64,000 nucleotides of DNA from Siccibacter turicensis LMG 23730. GTDB taxonomy: Bacteria > Pseudomonadota > Gammaproteobacteria > Enterobacterales > Enterobacteriaceae. The notes below the pieces were generated by a model. The model saw only the letters and a program-made list of their open reading frames with translations. It made no database searches and was not told the DNA's origin. Shown here piece by piece: positions 46,893 through 61,221 of the stretch. Where the stretch lies: the NCBI RefSeq assembly GCF_000463155.2, contig NZ_AWFZ01000006.1:26896-90895 (forward strand), given 5' to 3'. A program made the translations under genes and the position numbers. How positions within the stretch are numbered: position 1 is the stretch's first letter; each line of letters begins with the position of its first letter.

Positions 46893-47648
46893 ATGGCTGA
46901 CAATTCACAAGAGACGACGCACTTTGGTTTCCAGACCGTAGCGAAAACGGAGAAGGCCGAGAAAGTGGCGCAGGTGTTTCACTCCGTTGCGGCAAAGTAT
47001 GACGTGATGAACGACCTGATGTCGTTCGGTATCCACCGTTTGTGGAAGCGTTTCACGATCGATTGCAGTGGCGTGCGTCGCGGCCAGAAAGTGCTCGACC
47101 TTGCAGGCGGTACCGGCGATCTGACCGCGAAGTTTTCTCGCCTGGTGGGCGAGTCCGGCAAAGTGGTGCTGGCGGATATCAACGACTCCATGCTGAAAAT
47201 GGGGCGTGAGAAGCTGCGTAACTCCGGTGTGGTCGGCAACGTGGAATACGTACAGGCGAACGCTGAAGCGCTGCCGTTCCCGGACAACACCTTCGATTGC
47301 ATCACCATCTCCTTTGGCCTGCGCAACGTCACCGATAAAGAAAAAGCGCTGCGTTCGATGTACCGCGTGCTGAAGCCGGGTGGACGTCTGCTGGTGCTGG
47401 AGTTCTCTAAACCCACCATCGAGCCGCTCAGCAAAGCCTATGACGCATACTCTTTCCACGTGCTGCCACGTGTGGGCGAGCTGGTTGCCAGCGACGCCGA
47501 GAGCTATCGTTACCTTGCCGAATCCATCCGTATGCACCCGGACCAGGAGACGCTGAAAGCGATGATGGAAGCCGCGGGCTTTGAAAACGTGAATTACTTC
47601 AATCTGACCGGCGGCATTGTCGCGCTGCATCGCGGCTATAAGTTCTGA
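46893..47648 (+). CDS. ubiE: Ubiquinone/menaquinone C-methyltransferase (UbiE)
   Basis: 251 aa, as in E. coli. A SAM-dependent C-methyltransferase for both ubiquinone and menaquinone. The SAM-binding motif [16 protein letters not shown] (about 68-82) and the family blocks [17 protein letters not shown] and [12 protein letters not shown] are clear. First gene of ubiE-ubiJ-ubiB; ubiJ begins 13 bases downstream. Confidence 0.97.
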   Translation: MADNSQETTHFGFQTVAKTEKAEKVAQVFHSVAAKYDVMNDLMSFGIHRLWKRFTIDCSGVRRGQKVLDLAGGTGDLTAKFSRLVGESGKVVLADINDSMLKMGREKLRNSGVVGNVEYVQANAEALPFPDNTFDCITISFGLRNVTDKEKALRSMYRVLKPGGRLLVLEFSKPTIEPLSKAYDAYSFHVLPRVGELVASDAESYRYLAESIRMHPDQETLKAMMEAAGFENVNYFNLTGGIVALHRGYKF

Positions 47649-47661
47649 CAGGAGAGCGCGG

Positions 47662-48267
47662 ATGCCATTCACACCCCTCATTACGGCCGGCATTGAAGGC
47701 GTACTCAATACCTTTCTCTACCAGCCCCGGGCGCTGAAATCACCGCGCCAGCGCCTGCAAGGCAAGGTATTGCGGGTGGTGGTGCAGGAGTTCTCCTCAC
47801 CGCTGGTGCTGGTGTTCAGCGAGCATCAGGTTGACGTGCTGGCGCAGTGGGAAGGCGAGGCGGACTGTTCGGTGATCACGCGCCTGTCGGTACTGCCTAA
47901 GCTGCGCGATAAACAGCAGCTGACCGCGCTTATCCGCAGCGGCGAGCTGGAAGTGCAGGGCGATATTCAGGTAGTACAGAACTTTTCCTCCCTGCTCGAC
48001 CTGGCGGAATTCTCCGGCGAAGAGTTGCTGGCTCCCTATATCGGCGATGTCGCCGCGCAGGGGCTGGGTAACGTCGTCACCGGTGGGGTAAAAGCCCTCA
48101 CCCGGCGGGCTAAGCGCAACGAGCGCTACGTCGCTGAGGCGCTGACCGAAGAGTGGCGTCTGGCGCCTGGCCCACTGGAAGTAGCATGGTTTTCTGAAGA
48201 GACGTCGGCGCTGGCACGGGCCGTAGACACACTTACCAGCAGGCTGGAAAAACTGGAGGGCAAATGA
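47662..48267 (+). CDS. ubiJ: Ubiquinone biosynthesis accessory factor UbiJ (SCP2 domain)
   Basis: 201 aa, as in E. coli. A soluble SCP2-type lipid-binding protein that organises the aerobic ubiquinone biosynthesis complex with UbiK. Blocks are [20 protein letters not shown] at the N-terminus and [19 protein letters not shown] centrally, with a coiled-coil C-terminus. I chose the ATG at 47662, which follows GGAGAG; the earlier start at 47617 lies inside ubiE. In E. coli the 3' part of this locus has also been reported to give an sRNA (EsrE); I could not test that here. It overlaps ubiB by 4 bases. Confidence 0.93.
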   Translation: MPFTPLITAGIEGVLNTFLYQPRALKSPRQRLQGKVLRVVVQEFSSPLVLVFSEHQVDVLAQWEGEADCSVITRLSVLPKLRDKQQLTALIRSGELEVQGDIQVVQNFSSLLDLAEFSGEELLAPYIGDVAAQGLGNVVTGGVKALTRRAKRNERYVAEALTEEWRLAPGPLEVAWFSEETSALARAVDTLTSRLEKLEGK

Positions 48268-49904
48268 CGCCAGGTGAACTGCGGCGCCTTTACTTCATCA
48301 TCAAAACGTTCCTGAGTTATGGTCTTGATGAGTTAATTCCCCGTATGCGTATTACGGTCCCGCTCCGCTTGTGGCGCCGTACGCTTTTCTGGATGCCCAA
48401 CCGTCACAAGGACAAACTGCTGGGTGAGCGGCTACGTCTGGCGCTGCAGGAGCTGGGTCCGGTGTGGATCAAGTTTGGTCAGATGCTCTCTACCCGTCGC
48501 GATCTCTTCCCACCGGCCATTGCCGATCAGCTTGCGCTGCTGCAGGACCGGGTCGCGCCGTTTGACGGTCGGCTGGCGAAACAGCAGATTGAAAAATCGA
48601 TGGGCGATCGGCCTATCGAAGAGTGGTTTGATAATTTTAATATCGAACCGCTGGCCTCCGCGTCTATCGCGCAGGTCCATACCGCGACGCTGAAATCGAA
48701 CGGCAAAGAGGTGGTGATCAAAGTCATTCGCCCGGATATTTTGCCGGTCATTCGCGCTGACATGAAGCTTATCTACCGTCTGGCACGCTGGGTACCGCGT
48801 CTGATGCCGGATGGTCGCCGCCTGCGCCCGCTGGAAGTGGTGCGCGAGTATGAAAAAACGCTGATCGATGAGCTGGATCTGCTGCGCGAATCCGCCAACG
48901 CCATTCAGCTGCGCCGTAACTTCGAAAACAGCCCGATGCTTTACGTACCGGAGGTCTACTCCGACTACTGCAGCCCGACCATGATGGTGATGGAGCGTAT
49001 CTACGGGATCCCGGTGAACGATGTTGCCGCGCTGGAAGCTAACGGCACCGACATGAAGCTGCTTGCCGAACGCGGTGTTCAGGTCTTCTTTACCCAGGTA
49101 TTCCGCGACAGTTTCTTCCACGGTGACATGCACCCGGGCAACATTTTTGTCAGCTACGAGCATCCTGAAGATCCGCAGTACATCGGTATCGACTGCGGTA
49201 TTGTCGGCTCGCTCAACAAAGAAGATAAGCGTTACCTGGCGGAAAACTTCATCGCTTTCTTCAATCGCGACTACCGCAAGGTGGCGGAACTGCACGTCGA
49301 TTCCGGCTGGGTGCCTGCGGATACCAACGTGGAAGAGTTTGAGTTCGCCATTCGTACCGTGTGCGAACCGATTTTTGAAAAGCCGCTGGCTGAAATCTCG
49401 TTCGGGCACGTGCTGCTCAACCTGTTCAACACCGCGCGCCGCTTCAATATGGAAGTGCAGCCGCAGCTGGTGCTGCTGCAAAAGACGTTGCTTTACATTG
49501 AAGGCGTCGGCAGACAGCTCTATCCGCAGCTTGACCTGTGGAAAACCGCGAAGCCCTTCCTTGAAAGCTGGATTAAAGATCAGGTCGGCCTGCCAGCGTT
49601 GATTCGCTCCATTAAGGAAAAAGCGCCGTTCTGGGTAGAGCGGATGCCAGATTTGCCTGAACTTTTCTACGACAGTTTGCGTCAGAGTAAACAACTGCAA
49701 CAAAGCGTTGATAGAATCGCCAACCAGCAGCAGCGCCAGAACAAACGTCAGGGGCAGTCACGTTACCTGTTTGGCATGGGTGCCATCCTGCTGTTAAGCG
49801 CGACGCTGTTGCTGATTAATCGTCCTGACTGGGGCCTGAGCCCACTGTGGTTGATGGGCGCCGGCGCGGTGATTTGGCTCGTCGGCTGGCGTCGCGCCAG
49901 CTGA
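48264..49904 (+). CDS. ubiB: Ubiquinone biosynthesis kinase-like protein UbiB
   Basis: 546 aa, as in E. coli. A member of the UbiB/ADCK (atypical kinase) family, needed for ubiquinone synthesis. The KxGQ motif [13 protein letters not shown] is at about 70-82, the Ala-rich loop [11 protein letters not shown] follows, and [10 protein letters not shown] with ECGxxG-like CGIVGSL are the catalytic and metal segments. Two C-terminal hydrophobic helices (about 500-540) anchor it to the inner membrane. tatA follows after 75 bases with its own leader. Confidence 0.96.
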   Translation: MTPGELRRLYFIIKTFLSYGLDELIPRMRITVPLRLWRRTLFWMPNRHKDKLLGERLRLALQELGPVWIKFGQMLSTRRDLFPPAIADQLALLQDRVAPFDGRLAKQQIEKSMGDRPIEEWFDNFNIEPLASASIAQVHTATLKSNGKEVVIKVIRPDILPVIRADMKLIYRLARWVPRLMPDGRRLRPLEVVREYEKTLIDELDLLRESANAIQLRRNFENSPMLYVPEVYSDYCSPTMMVMERIYGIPVNDVAALEANGTDMKLLAERGVQVFFTQVFRDSFFHGDMHPGNIFVSYEHPEDPQYIGIDCGIVGSLNKEDKRYLAENFIAFFNRDYRKVAELHVDSGWVPADTNVEEFEFAIRTVCEPIFEKPLAEISFGHVLLNLFNTARRFNMEVQPQLVLLQKTLLYIEGVGRQLYPQLDLWKTAKPFLESWIKDQVGLPALIRSIKEKAPFWVERMPDLPELFYDSLRQSKQLQQSVDRIANQQQRQNKRQGQSRYLFGMGAILLLSATLLLINRPDWGLSPLWLMGAGAVIWLVGWRRAS

Positions 49905-49979
49905 ATTTAACGTCGTCATGATCGGATGGGTGCCGTATAATGCGCCATCCGAATTCTTTTTTGCTGTTGTGGAGTATGT

Positions 49980-50246
49980 ATGGGTATTAGCTGGCCGCAG
50001 TTACTGATCGTTGCCGTTCTCGTCATTCTGATCTTCGGTACTAAAAAACTGAGCTCGCTGGGTTCTGACCTGGGCTCGTCCATCAAAGGCTTCAAAAAAG
50101 CCATCAAAGACGATGACGCGGATAAAGCCGATACGTCCGCGACCGATGCCGATTTCACGACGAAATCCATCGAAGATAAAATTGAAGACAAACCTGAGAG
50201 CGTCAATAAAGACGACGTGAAACGCCACGATAAAGAGCAGGTGTAA
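49980..50246 (+). CDS. tatA: Twin-arginine translocase subunit TatA
   Basis: 88 aa (E. coli 89). It forms the pore-like assembly of the Tat system that exports folded proteins. N-terminal membrane helix ([20 protein letters not shown]), [23 protein letters not shown] amphipathic helix, then a charged, unstructured tail. First of tatABC; tatB starts 3 bases after the stop. Confidence 0.96.
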   Translation: MGISWPQLLIVAVLVILIFGTKKLSSLGSDLGSSIKGFKKAIKDDDADKADTSATDADFTTKSIEDKIEDKPESVNKDDVKRHDKEQV

Positions 50247-50249
50247 GTC

Positions 50250-50810
50250 GTGTTTGATATTGGTTTTGGCGAACTGCTGCTGGTTTTTGTCATCGGCCTG
50301 ATTGTACTCGGCCCCCAGCGTCTGCCCGTAGCAGTGAAAACCGTTGCCGGCTGGGTGCGCGCCCTGCGTTCGCTGGCGACCACCGTGCAGAACGAGCTGA
50401 GCCAGGAACTGAAACTCCAGGAGTTTCAGGACAGCCTTAAAAAGGTTGAGAAAGCGAGCATGGACAGCCTGACGCCAGAACTTAAGGCGTCAATGGACGA
50501 GCTTCGTCAGGCGGCGGATTCCATGAAGCGCTCGTACAGCGCTAACGATCCGGAGAAGGACAGCGATGAAGCGCACACTATCCATAATCCGGTGGTTAAG
50601 GGCAGCGAGGCTGAACATGAAGGCGTGACGCCGGGCAGCGCCGATCGCGTGGCGGTAGCAACGGAGCAGGCACCCGCCGAACCGACCGTCGAGGACGTGA
50701 AGCAGGCAGCGCCTGTCGCCGCGACCACGAGCGTTGAGCCAGCCGCAAAGCCGGCGGCCTCGCCGTCAACATCCCCGTCTCCCACTCCCTCAACGAGCGA
50801 TAAAGCATAA
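50250..50810 (+). CDS. tatB: Twin-arginine translocase subunit TatB
   Basis: 186 aa (E. coli 171). With TatC it forms the receptor for twin-arginine signal peptides. N-terminal membrane helix with the conserved Glu ([23 protein letters not shown]) and amphipathic helices to about residue 100. The C-terminal tail is longer than in E. coli and rich in Ala, Pro, Ser and Thr (about 125-186), a region known to be dispensable. The start is a GTG, 3 bases after tatA. Confidence 0.95.
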   Translation: MFDIGFGELLLVFVIGLIVLGPQRLPVAVKTVAGWVRALRSLATTVQNELSQELKLQEFQDSLKKVEKASMDSLTPELKASMDELRQAADSMKRSYSANDPEKDSDEAHTIHNPVVKGSEAEHEGVTPGSADRVAVATEQAPAEPTVEDVKQAAPVAATTSVEPAAKPAASPSTSPSPTPSTSDKA

Positions 50811-50812
50811 AC

Positions 50813-51586
50813 ATGGCTGTTGAAGATACCCAACCGCTAATCAGCCACCTCATTGAGCTGCGTAAGCGACTACTAAACTGCATTGTGGCCGTGCTGGCCA
50901 TCTTTCTGGCACTGGTCTATTTCGCCAACGATATCTATCAGATCGTTTCCGAACCGCTCATCAGCAAAATGCCGTTAGGCTCGACGATGATTGCCACCGA
51001 CGTGGCGTCACCGTTCTTCACGCCTATCAAGCTGACCATGATGGTCTCGGTGATCCTTTCCGCGCCGGTGCTGCTCTACCAGGTATGGGCATTTATCGCC
51101 CCGGCGCTGTACCGGCATGAACGCCGACTGGTGATCCCGCTGCTGGTCTCCAGTACGCTGCTGTTTTATCTCGGTATGGCCTTCGCCTATTTCGTGGTCT
51201 TCCCGCTGGCGTTTGGCTTCCTGACCCATACCGCACCGATTGGCGTGGTGGTATCCACCGATATCGCCAGCTATCTCGACTTTGTGATGGCGCTGTTCAT
51301 GGCGTTTGGCGTGTCGTTCGAGGTGCCGGTCGCCATTGTGCTGCTGTGCTGGGTCGGCGTAACAACACCTGCGGACCTGAAAACCAAGCGTCCTTACGTG
51401 CTGGTGGGGGCGTTCGTTGTCGGTATGCTGCTTACGCCGCCGGACGTGTTCTCCCAGACGCTGCTGGCGATCCCCATGTACTGCCTGTTTGAAGTGGGCG
51501 TGTTCTTCGCCCGTTTCTATGTCGGGAAAGGGCGCCGGGATGAGCCGGAAGAGGCTGAGCAGCAGGCTACGCCGCCACAAGAGTAA
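50813..51586 (+). CDS. tatC: Twin-arginine translocase subunit TatC
   Basis: 257 aa (E. coli 258). A six-helix core subunit that recognises the twin-arginine motif. The N-terminus [16 protein letters not shown] and the periplasmic loop with [18 protein letters not shown] are the family signatures. It starts 2 bases after tatB and is followed by a terminator-like hairpin before tatD. Confidence 0.97.
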   Translation: MAVEDTQPLISHLIELRKRLLNCIVAVLAIFLALVYFANDIYQIVSEPLISKMPLGSTMIATDVASPFFTPIKLTMMVSVILSAPVLLYQVWAFIAPALYRHERRLVIPLLVSSTLLFYLGMAFAYFVVFPLAFGFLTHTAPIGVVVSTDIASYLDFVMALFMAFGVSFEVPVAIVLLCWVGVTTPADLKTKRPYVLVGAFVVGMLLTPPDVFSQTLLAIPMYCLFEVGVFFARFYVGKGRRDEPEEAEQQATPPQE

Positions 51587-51590
51587 ATCT

Positions 51591-51613
51591 AACCGCCCGT
51601 CAGGGCGGTTTTT
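51591..51613 (+). terminator. Hairpin between tatC and tatD
   Basis: ACCGCCC (51592-51598), GTCA, GGGCGGT (51603-51609), followed by TTTT. It probably reduces read-through from tatABC into tatD. Confidence 0.85.
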
Positions 51614-51626
51614 ACAGGTAACGACC

Positions 51627-52406
51627 ATGTTTGATATCGGTGTAAATCTTACCAGCGGGCAATTTGATAAGGATCGCGATGACGTGGTCGCCCGGGCCAG
51701 CGCTGCGGGCGTGACCGGCATGCTGATCACCGGCACCAACTTGCCGGAAAGCCAGCAGGCCGCGGAGCTGGCCACGCACTACCCTGACTGCTGGTCTACC
51801 GCCGGGGTGCATCCCCATGACAGCAGCAGCTGGGATGCGAACAGCGCCCAGGCGCTGCGTGCGCTGGCTGCCCTGTCGCAGGTAGTGGCGATTGGCGAGT
51901 GCGGGCTGGATTTTAACCGTAACTTTTCAACGCCCGACGAGCAGGAACGGGCGTTCAGCGCGCAGCTGGCGCTGGCCGCCGAGCTGGGAATGCCGGTATT
52001 TATGCACTGTCGCGAGGCCCATGCGCGTTTTCTGGCCCTGCTCGATCCCTGGCTCGATAAGCTCCCCGGCGCGGTGCTGCACTGTTTTACCGGGTCGGCC
52101 GAAGAGGCGCAGGCGTGCCTGAACCGCGGGCTTTATTTGGGCATTACCGGCTGGGTATGCGACGAACGCCGTGGGCTTGAGCTGCGTGAGCTGCTGCCGC
52201 TTATCCCGGCTGACCGGCTCATGCTGGAAACCGACGCGCCCTGGCTGCTGCCGCGGGATCTGCGTCCGAAGCCGGCGTCCCGCCGTAACGAACCCTGCCA
52301 TTTGCCGCATATTCTGCAGCAGGTGGCGCACTGGCGCGGCGAAGACCCGCAGGCGCTGGCAGAGATCACCCGCGCTAACGTAATGCGGCTGTTTTTCAAC
52401 CGCTAG
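51627..52406 (+). CDS. tatD: 3'-5' metal-dependent DNase/RNase TatD
   Basis: 259 aa (E. coli 260). An amidohydrolase-type TIM-barrel exonuclease active on single-stranded DNA and RNA; not part of the Tat translocon. Metal ligands are visible in [32 protein letters not shown] and [11 protein letters not shown] chose the ATG at 51627 ([14 protein letters not shown]); the longer reading from 51417 lies inside tatC. Confidence 0.96.
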   Translation: MFDIGVNLTSGQFDKDRDDVVARASAAGVTGMLITGTNLPESQQAAELATHYPDCWSTAGVHPHDSSSWDANSAQALRALAALSQVVAIGECGLDFNRNFSTPDEQERAFSAQLALAAELGMPVFMHCREAHARFLALLDPWLDKLPGAVLHCFTGSAEEAQACLNRGLYLGITGWVCDERRGLELRELLPLIPADRLMLETDAPWLLPRDLRPKPASRRNEPCHLPHILQQVAHWRGEDPQALAEITRANVMRLFFNR

Positions 52407-52510
52407 CGCTATCACATCCGAACCTAAATCCCTGCCCGAGCGGTATGCTATTCTCGCGCGGCAGGGGCTGTCCCTGCCACGTTCAGCATCTCGTCATAAC
52501 AGGGAAATCT

Positions 52511-52843
52511 ATGAAACGTAAAGCGATTGGGATAATCGTGCTGTCTGCGCTCTTGTGTGGGCAGGCGTTGGCTATCGACAAAACCGCAACCGGAGCGTTA
52601 CTGGGCGCCACCGCAGGGGCGGTAGCCGGTAAAAACGTAAAAAGCGCGGTCGGGGGCGCGGTGGTCGGTGCAGGCACCGGTGCCATGTTCAAGCATGGCG
52701 ATAAGGGCAAAGCGGCACGCAAGGGCGGCGCAGTGGGCGCGGTCGTGGGTGCAGGCGCCGCGGCGGTAACGGGCAAAAGCGTGTTAAAAGGCGCAGCGCT
52801 TGGGGCTGGCGCAGGCGGCGTAATTGGTGAAGCAACCCATTGA
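52511..52843 (+). CDS. Small secreted glycine-zipper protein
   Basis: 110 aa. A signal peptide (1-21, ending GQALA) precedes a mature part made of Gly/Ala-rich repeats: ATGALLGATAGAVAGKNVKSAVGGAVVGAGTG and a similar second half, about 25-107. This fits YmgG/OmpA-type glycine-zipper domains. No lipobox cysteine at the cleavage point, so periplasmic or outer-membrane associated. I chose the ATG at 52511, behind AGGGA. Role unknown. E. coli K-12 has no gene here between tatD and rfaH. Confidence 0.8.
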   Translation: MKRKAIGIIVLSALLCGQALAIDKTATGALLGATAGAVAGKNVKSAVGGAVVGAGTGAMFKHGDKGKAARKGGAVGAVVGAGAAAVTGKSVLKGAALGAGAGGVIGEATH

Positions 52844-52849
52844 CACTCG

Positions 52850-52874
52850 AAGGCCCGGTCAACCGGGCCTTTTT
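52850..52874. terminator. Bidirectional terminator between the glycine-zipper gene and rfaH
   Basis: AAGGCCCGGT (52850-52859), CA, ACCGGGCCTT (52862-52871), then TTT; serves two convergent genes. Confidence 0.88.
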
Positions 52875-52875
52875 G

Positions 52876-53364
52876 TCAGATCTTTTTAAACTCGGTATTT
52901 CTGACGCTCTGCAACACCTCTTTATTCAGGAAGTTAAGCAGCAGCATCGAGCGTGCTTCGCCATCCGGTTCGGTGAAGATCGCCTCCAGCCCTTTGAACG
53001 CCCCTTCGGTAATCATCACCGTATCCCCTGGCCACGGCGTCTGCTCGTCCAACACGTTTTCAGGCTGATACTCCATCAGCTGCTGAATAACGGTGGGCGG
53101 TACCACGGCTGGCTGGGCACCAAAACGCACAAAGTGGCTGACGCCGCGCGTGGCGCTGATAGTGGTGGTATGGATAGTTTCGGGGTCGAAATTGACGAAC
53201 AGATAATTAGGGAACAGCGGCTCACTGACTGCGGTTCGCTTACCGCGCACGATTTTCTCCAGCACGATCATCGGCGTCAGGCATGAGACCTGCTGACGTT
53301 CAAGATGCTCTTTTGCCCGCTGCAACTGCCCGCGTTTGCAATACAGGAGATACCAGGATTCCAT
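52876..53364 (-). CDS. rfaH: Transcription antiterminator RfaH
   Basis: 162 aa, as in E. coli. A NusG paralogue recruited at ops sites to promote expression of LPS, capsule, and haemolysin-like operons. The N-terminal NGN domain ([21 protein letters not shown]) and the C-terminal KOW region ([18 protein letters not shown]) that switches between helical and barrel folds are seen. It is divergent from ubiD across a 223-base gap with no ORF. Confidence 0.96.
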   Translation of the reverse strand: MESWYLLYCKRGQLQRAKEHLERQQVSCLTPMIVLEKIVRGKRTAVSEPLFPNYLFVNFDPETIHTTTISATRGVSHFVRFGAQPAVVPPTVIQQLMEYQPENVLDEQTPWPGDTVMITEGAFKGLEAIFTEPDGEARSMLLLNFLNKEVLQSVRNTEFKKI

Positions 53365-53587
53365 AATGTCTCTTTTCCGGATGACAGGCGCGAAAGAATA
53401 ACAAAACGCGTCGCGCTGAGGTAGTGAGAACAGTATATACCCGTCATACTTCGCGATGCAGTATCCCCGGGATGCCGGTCAGGACGCGGGTTCGTGCCGC
53501 GTTGTCACGTCTAATTAACAAAAATACAGCATGGCTGCGATGAACACCGTATAATGGTAAGCCAGCAAAGAGGCCACGAAAAACTGC

Positions 53588-55063
53588 ATGAAATACCACG
53601 ATCTACGCGATTTTCTTGCGCTGCTTGAGCAGCAGGGCGAACTCAAACGCATTGCCATTCCGGTCGATCCGCATCTTGAGATGACGGAGATTGCCGATCG
53701 CACGCTGCGTGCAGGCGGTCCTGCGCTGCTGTTCGAAAACCCGAAGGGGTACGACATGCCGGTTCTGTGCAACCTGTTCGGCACGCCAAAGCGCGTGGCG
53801 ATGGGCATGGGGCAGGATGACGTCACGGCGCTGCGTGAAGTGGGTAAGCTGCTGGCGTTTCTGAAAGAGCCGGAACCGCCGCGCGGTTTCCGCGATCTGT
53901 TCGACAAGCTGCCGCAGTTTAAGCAGGTCCTCAATATGCCGACCAAACGTCTGCGTAGCGCCCCCTGTCAGGAAGTGGTGCTGGAGGGCGATGCGGTCGA
54001 TCTGACGCGCATTCCGGTAATGCAGTGCTGGCCGGGCGACGTGGCGCCGCTGATTACCTGGGGATTGACCGTCAGCCGGGGTCCGCACAAAGAGCGTCAG
54101 AACCTGGGCATTTACCGTCAACAGGTGATCGGCAAAAACAAACTCATCATGCGCTGGCTCTCGCATCGCGGCGGCGCGCTTGATTTCCAGGAGTGGTGCG
54201 CGGCCCATCCGGGCGAACGTTTCCCGGTCTCGGTTGCGCTCGGTGCCGACCCTGCGACGATCCTGGGCGCGGTCACGCCGGTGCCGGACACGCTCTCCGA
54301 ATACGCCTTTGCCGGCCTGCTGCGCGGCACGAAAACCGAAGTTGTGAAGTGCATTTCCAACGATCTGGAAGTGCCGGCCAGCGCGGAGATCGTGCTGGAG
54401 GGCTATATCGAGCCGGGAGAGATGGCGCCGGAAGGCCCGTACGGTGACCACACCGGTTACTACAATGAAGTGGACAGCTTCCCGGTCTTTACCGTCACCC
54501 ACATTACCCAGCGTAAAGACGCCATTTACCACTCTACCTATACCGGTCGTCCACCGGATGAACCGGCGGTGCTGGGCGTGGCGCTCAACGAAGTGCTGGT
54601 GCCGATTCTGCAAAAGCAGTTCCCGGAAATTATCGACTTCTATCTGCCGCCGGAAGGCTGTTCCTACCGTCTGGCGGTCGTTACCATCAAGAAACAGTAT
54701 GCCGGCCACGCGAAGCGCGTGATGTTTGGCGTCTGGTCGTTCCTGCGCCAGTTCATGTACACCAAGTTCGTGATTGTCTGCGATGATGACGTTAATGCCC
54801 GCGACTGGAATGACGTTATCTGGGCCATTACGACGCGAATGGACCCGGCGCGTGATACGGTGATGGTCGAAAACACGCCTATCGATTATCTCGATTTTGC
54901 CTCCCCGGTCTCCGGGCTGGGGTCGAAGATGGGGATGGATGCCACCAATAAATGGCCAGGCGAGACGCAGCGCGAATGGGGTACGCCCATCAAAAAAGAC
55001 CCGGATGTGGTCGCGCGTATCGACGCTATCTGGGATGAACTGGCTATATTTGATTTACGGTAA
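53588..55063 (+). CDS. ubiD: 4-hydroxy-3-octaprenylbenzoate decarboxylase (UbiD)
   Basis: 491 aa (E. coli 497). It decarboxylates the ubiquinone precursor using prenylated FMN supplied by UbiX. The blocks [19 protein letters not shown], prFMN-binding, and ELAEIVLEG-like [27 protein letters not shown], with catalytic Glu, are present. An ATG at 53588 starts [21 protein letters not shown]. fre follows 54 bases later. Confidence 0.97.
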   Translation: MKYHDLRDFLALLEQQGELKRIAIPVDPHLEMTEIADRTLRAGGPALLFENPKGYDMPVLCNLFGTPKRVAMGMGQDDVTALREVGKLLAFLKEPEPPRGFRDLFDKLPQFKQVLNMPTKRLRSAPCQEVVLEGDAVDLTRIPVMQCWPGDVAPLITWGLTVSRGPHKERQNLGIYRQQVIGKNKLIMRWLSHRGGALDFQEWCAAHPGERFPVSVALGADPATILGAVTPVPDTLSEYAFAGLLRGTKTEVVKCISNDLEVPASAEIVLEGYIEPGEMAPEGPYGDHTGYYNEVDSFPVFTVTHITQRKDAIYHSTYTGRPPDEPAVLGVALNEVLVPILQKQFPEIIDFYLPPEGCSYRLAVVTIKKQYAGHAKRVMFGVWSFLRQFMYTKFVIVCDDDVNARDWNDVIWAITTRMDPARDTVMVENTPIDYLDFASPVSGLGSKMGMDATNKWPGETQREWGTPIKKDPDVVARIDAIWDELAIFDLR

Positions 55064-55117
55064 GCGCTGTCGCGCTATCGTTGTGCTTACGTTTTTTTCA
55101 CCCGACAGAGGGAACGC

Positions 55118-55819
55118 ATGACAACCTTAAGCTGTAAAGTGACCTCGGTAGATGCCATTACGGATACGGTATACCGCGTCCGTTTAGTACCCGAGGCCGC
55201 GTTTTCATTCCGCGCCGGACAGTATTTGATGGTGGTAATGGATGAGCGCGACAAGCGTCCCTTCTCCATGGCATCCACCCCGAGCGAGCAGGAGTTTATC
55301 GAACTGCATATCGGGGCATCTGAGCTTAACCTCTACGCGATGGCGGTCATGGACCGTATCCTGAAGGACCGTGAGATTGTCGTCGACATTCCCCACGGTG
55401 ATGCCTGGCTGCGCGACGAGGATGACCGTCCGCTGATCCTTATCGCTGGCGGCACCGGCTTCTCCTATGTGCGTTCCATTCTGCTCACCGCGCTGTCCCG
55501 TAATCCGGATCGCGACATCACCATTTACTGGGGCGGCCGTGAAGCAAAACACCTGTACGATCTTTCCGAACTGGAAGCGCTGGCGCTCAAGCACCCGAAA
55601 CTGCGCGTCGAGCCGGTGGTCGAGCAGCCGCATGACGCGTGGCGCGGCCGCTCCGGAACGGTGCTGACCGCGGTGATGCAGGATTTTGGCACGCTAGCCG
55701 GACACGATATTTATATCGCCGGTCGTTTCGAAATGGCGAAAATCGCCCGCGACTTGTTCTGCAACGAGCGCGGTGCACGTGAAGACCGCCTGTTCGGCGA
55801 CGCCTTCTCGTTCCTCTGA
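55118..55819 (+). CDS. fre: NAD(P)H-flavin reductase Fre
   Basis: 233 aa, as in E. coli. It reduces free flavins with NAD(P)H; reduced flavin then serves ferric reduction, cobalamin reduction and ribonucleotide reductase activation. The flavin motif RPFSMAS (about 46-52) and the nucleotide-binding [14 protein letters not shown] (about 107-120) are clear. It follows ubiD in the same direction. Confidence 0.96.
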   Translation: MTTLSCKVTSVDAITDTVYRVRLVPEAAFSFRAGQYLMVVMDERDKRPFSMASTPSEQEFIELHIGASELNLYAMAVMDRILKDREIVVDIPHGDAWLRDEDDRPLILIAGGTGFSYVRSILLTALSRNPDRDITIYWGGREAKHLYDLSELEALALKHPKLRVEPVVEQPHDAWRGRSGTVLTAVMQDFGTLAGHDIYIAGRFEMAKIARDLFCNERGAREDRLFGDAFSFL

Positions 55820-55873
55820 TTCCCCCGGGCGTCAGGCAGGGAGGCTCGCGCAGCGTGGTCTCCCTGCTGAACG

Positions 55874-56191
55874 CTACGCCCGCGGTTCAATATAGACATA
55901 CAGCGGCGTATCGCCGTTAAGCAGACACAGCATTTTGCCGCTGACGCCTTGCTTGTCGCGCAGCGCCGCCAGCAGCTCTGTTGCCACCGGTTGCCTGCCC
56001 ACGTACCCGTCGTAGCGGTTTATCACCACGTCTTGCTCATCAATACGCGACGCGTTCAGGCGCGCCAGAACGTCTCTGTTCTGCGCCATCTGCGCTTTTC
56101 CGTAGTCAAGACAGCGCCGGGCAAGTGAAGGGGTATCGGCCCAGGCCGGGGTGCAGAGGCAGAGTGTGAGCAGGGCGGTGATGTGTTTCAT
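55874..56191 (-). CDS. Small secreted protein of unknown function
   Basis: 105 aa. A signal peptide (1-18, MKHITALLTLCLCTPAWA) precedes an 87-residue mature part with two cysteines (RRCLDYGK at about 27 and KMLCLLNG near 88) that could form a disulphide. I do not recognise the family. The start has a fair ribosome binding site on the minus strand (GGTTGAAAGGG-like region upstream), and the gene is convergent with fre. E. coli K-12 has no equivalent between fre and fadA. Confidence 0.7.
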   Translation of the reverse strand: MKHITALLTLCLCTPAWADTPSLARRCLDYGKAQMAQNRDVLARLNASRIDEQDVVINRYDGYVGRQPVATELLAALRDKQGVSGKMLCLLNGDTPLYVYIEPRA

Positions 56192-56270
56192 GGTCGAATC
56201 CGGTTGAAAGGGTGACGCGGATAAACTGCCATGAGCCAGTTGCGGATCCCACCACGTGATTTTCTGAAAT

Positions 56271-56295
56271 AAAAAACCCGCCCCTGACGGGCGGG
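56271..56295 (-). terminator. Terminator of fadBA
   Basis: On the minus strand, the GC stem CCCGCCC / GGGCGGG with a 5-base loop is followed by a T run (AAAAAA at 56271-56276 on the plus strand). It lies 43 bases past the fadA stop. Confidence 0.9.
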
Positions 56296-56337
56296 AAAGA
56301 CGGCAACTAACCGTTGTTATCCAGAAGCAACGCGGAT

Positions 56338-59701
<3,364 letters not shown>

Positions 59702-59725
59702 GTCAGTCTCCTGAATCCGCAAGGG

Positions 59726-59742
59726 ATCTGGTCATACCAGAT
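59726..59742. promoter_or_regulatory. FadR operator of fadBA
   Basis: ATCTGGT-CAT-ACCAGAT is a perfect palindrome with the FadR core TGGT-N3-ACCA. It lies 25 bases before the fadB start. FadR would repress here until long-chain acyl-CoA accumulates. Confidence 0.9.
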
Positions 59743-59889
59743 GAAGCGGAGTGTGGATTTGATGTTAATGAAATGCAAATTTCTGTTTAAATTTTTGCTG
59801 CGTCGATCACGAACCGTCGAAATGCGCGGGTGCGCAAGACGGTGTGCTAAGATGCGGAAATTCAGGGTCACTACAGAGAAGGGTAAAAA

Positions 59890-61221
59890 ATGGAATCACT
59901 GGCCGCTCTATATAAAAATCATATTGTTACCTTGCAAGAACGTACGCGCGATGCGTTGAGCCGCAGCAAGCTGGATGCGCTGCTGATCCACTCCGGCGAA
60001 CTGATGAACGTCTTCCTCGACGACCACGCCTATCCCTTTAAAGTGAACCCGCAGTTCAAAGCCTGGGTACCGGTAACGCAGGTGCCGAACTGCTGGCTGC
60101 TGGTGGACGGCGTCAATAAACCCAGGCTCTGGTTCTATCTGCCGGTGGATTACTGGCACAACGTTGAACCGCTGCCGGAGTCCTTCTGGACCAATGAAAT
60201 TGAGATTATTGCCCTGCCAAAAGCGGACGGCATCGCCAGCCAGCTTCCGGCCTCCCGCGGCAATATCGGCTATATTGGGCCCGTGCCGGAGCGCGCCTTG
60301 CAGCTGGATATCAGCGCGGCGAACGTGAACCCGAAAGCGGTCATTGATTTCCTGCACTATCACCGCTCGTATAAAACCGATTATGAACTGGCGTGCATGC
60401 GTGAAGCTCAGAAGACCGCGGTGGTGGGCCATCAGGCCGCGCACGAAGCGTTTCTCTCCGGCATGAGCGAGTTCGATATCAACCAGGCGTATCTCACCGC
60501 TACCGGTCACCGCGATACCGACGTGCCTTACGGCAATATCGTGGCGCTCAATGAACACGCCGCTGTACTGCACTACACCACGTTGCAGCATCGCGCGCCG
60601 TCTGAGATGCGCAGTTTCCTGCTGGATGCCGGCGCCGAGTACAACGGCTATGCCGCGGACCTGACCCGTACCTGGGCGGCAAACAGCGAGAGCGACTTCG
60701 CGCAGCTGATTAAAGACGTGAATGAGGAGCAGCTGGCGCTCATCGCGACGCTCAAGGCCGGGGTGCGCTATACCGATTACCATGTCCAGTTCCATCAGCG
60801 CATTGCGAAGCTGCTGCGCCGTCATCAAATCATCACCGATATCAGCGAAGAGGCGATGGTGGAGAACGACCTGACCGGGCCGTTCATGCCGCACGGGCTG
60901 GGGCATCCGCTGGGGCTGCAGGTGCATGACGTTGCGGGCTTTATGCAGGACGACACCGGTACGCACCTTGCCGCACCGTCAAAGTACCCCTACCTGCGTT
61001 GCACCCGTATTCTGGAGCCGCGGATGGTGCTGACCATCGAGCCGGGGATCTACTTTATTGAATCACTGCTGAAATCCTGGCGTGAAGGCCCGTTCAGCAA
61101 GCACTTCAACTGGCAGAAGATCGAAGCCCTGAAACCTTACGGTGGTATCCGTATAGAAGATAACGTCGTGATCTATGATAACAGCATCGAAAACATGACG
61201 CGGGATTTGAAGCTCGCGTAA
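59890..61221 (+). CDS. pepQ: Xaa-Pro dipeptidase PepQ
   Basis: 443 aa, as in E. coli. A pita-bread-fold metallopeptidase that cleaves Xaa-Pro dipeptides. Metal ligands lie in [19 protein letters not shown] (two Asp), [13 protein letters not shown] (His), and Glu in LTIEPGIYF and [10 protein letters not shown]. It is divergent from fadB across 188 bases and its stop shares a base with the yigZ start. Confidence 0.96.
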   Translation: MESLAALYKNHIVTLQERTRDALSRSKLDALLIHSGELMNVFLDDHAYPFKVNPQFKAWVPVTQVPNCWLLVDGVNKPRLWFYLPVDYWHNVEPLPESFWTNEIEIIALPKADGIASQLPASRGNIGYIGPVPERALQLDISAANVNPKAVIDFLHYHRSYKTDYELACMREAQKTAVVGHQAAHEAFLSGMSEFDINQAYLTATGHRDTDVPYGNIVALNEHAAVLHYTTLQHRAPSEMRSFLLDAGAEYNGYAADLTRTWAANSESDFAQLIKDVNEEQLALIATLKAGVRYTDYHVQFHQRIAKLLRRHQIITDISEEAMVENDLTGPFMPHGLGHPLGLQVHDVAGFMQDDTGTHLAAPSKYPYLRCTRILEPRMVLTIEPGIYFIESLLKSWREGPFSKHFNWQKIEALKPYGGIRIEDNVVIYDNSIENMTRDLKLA

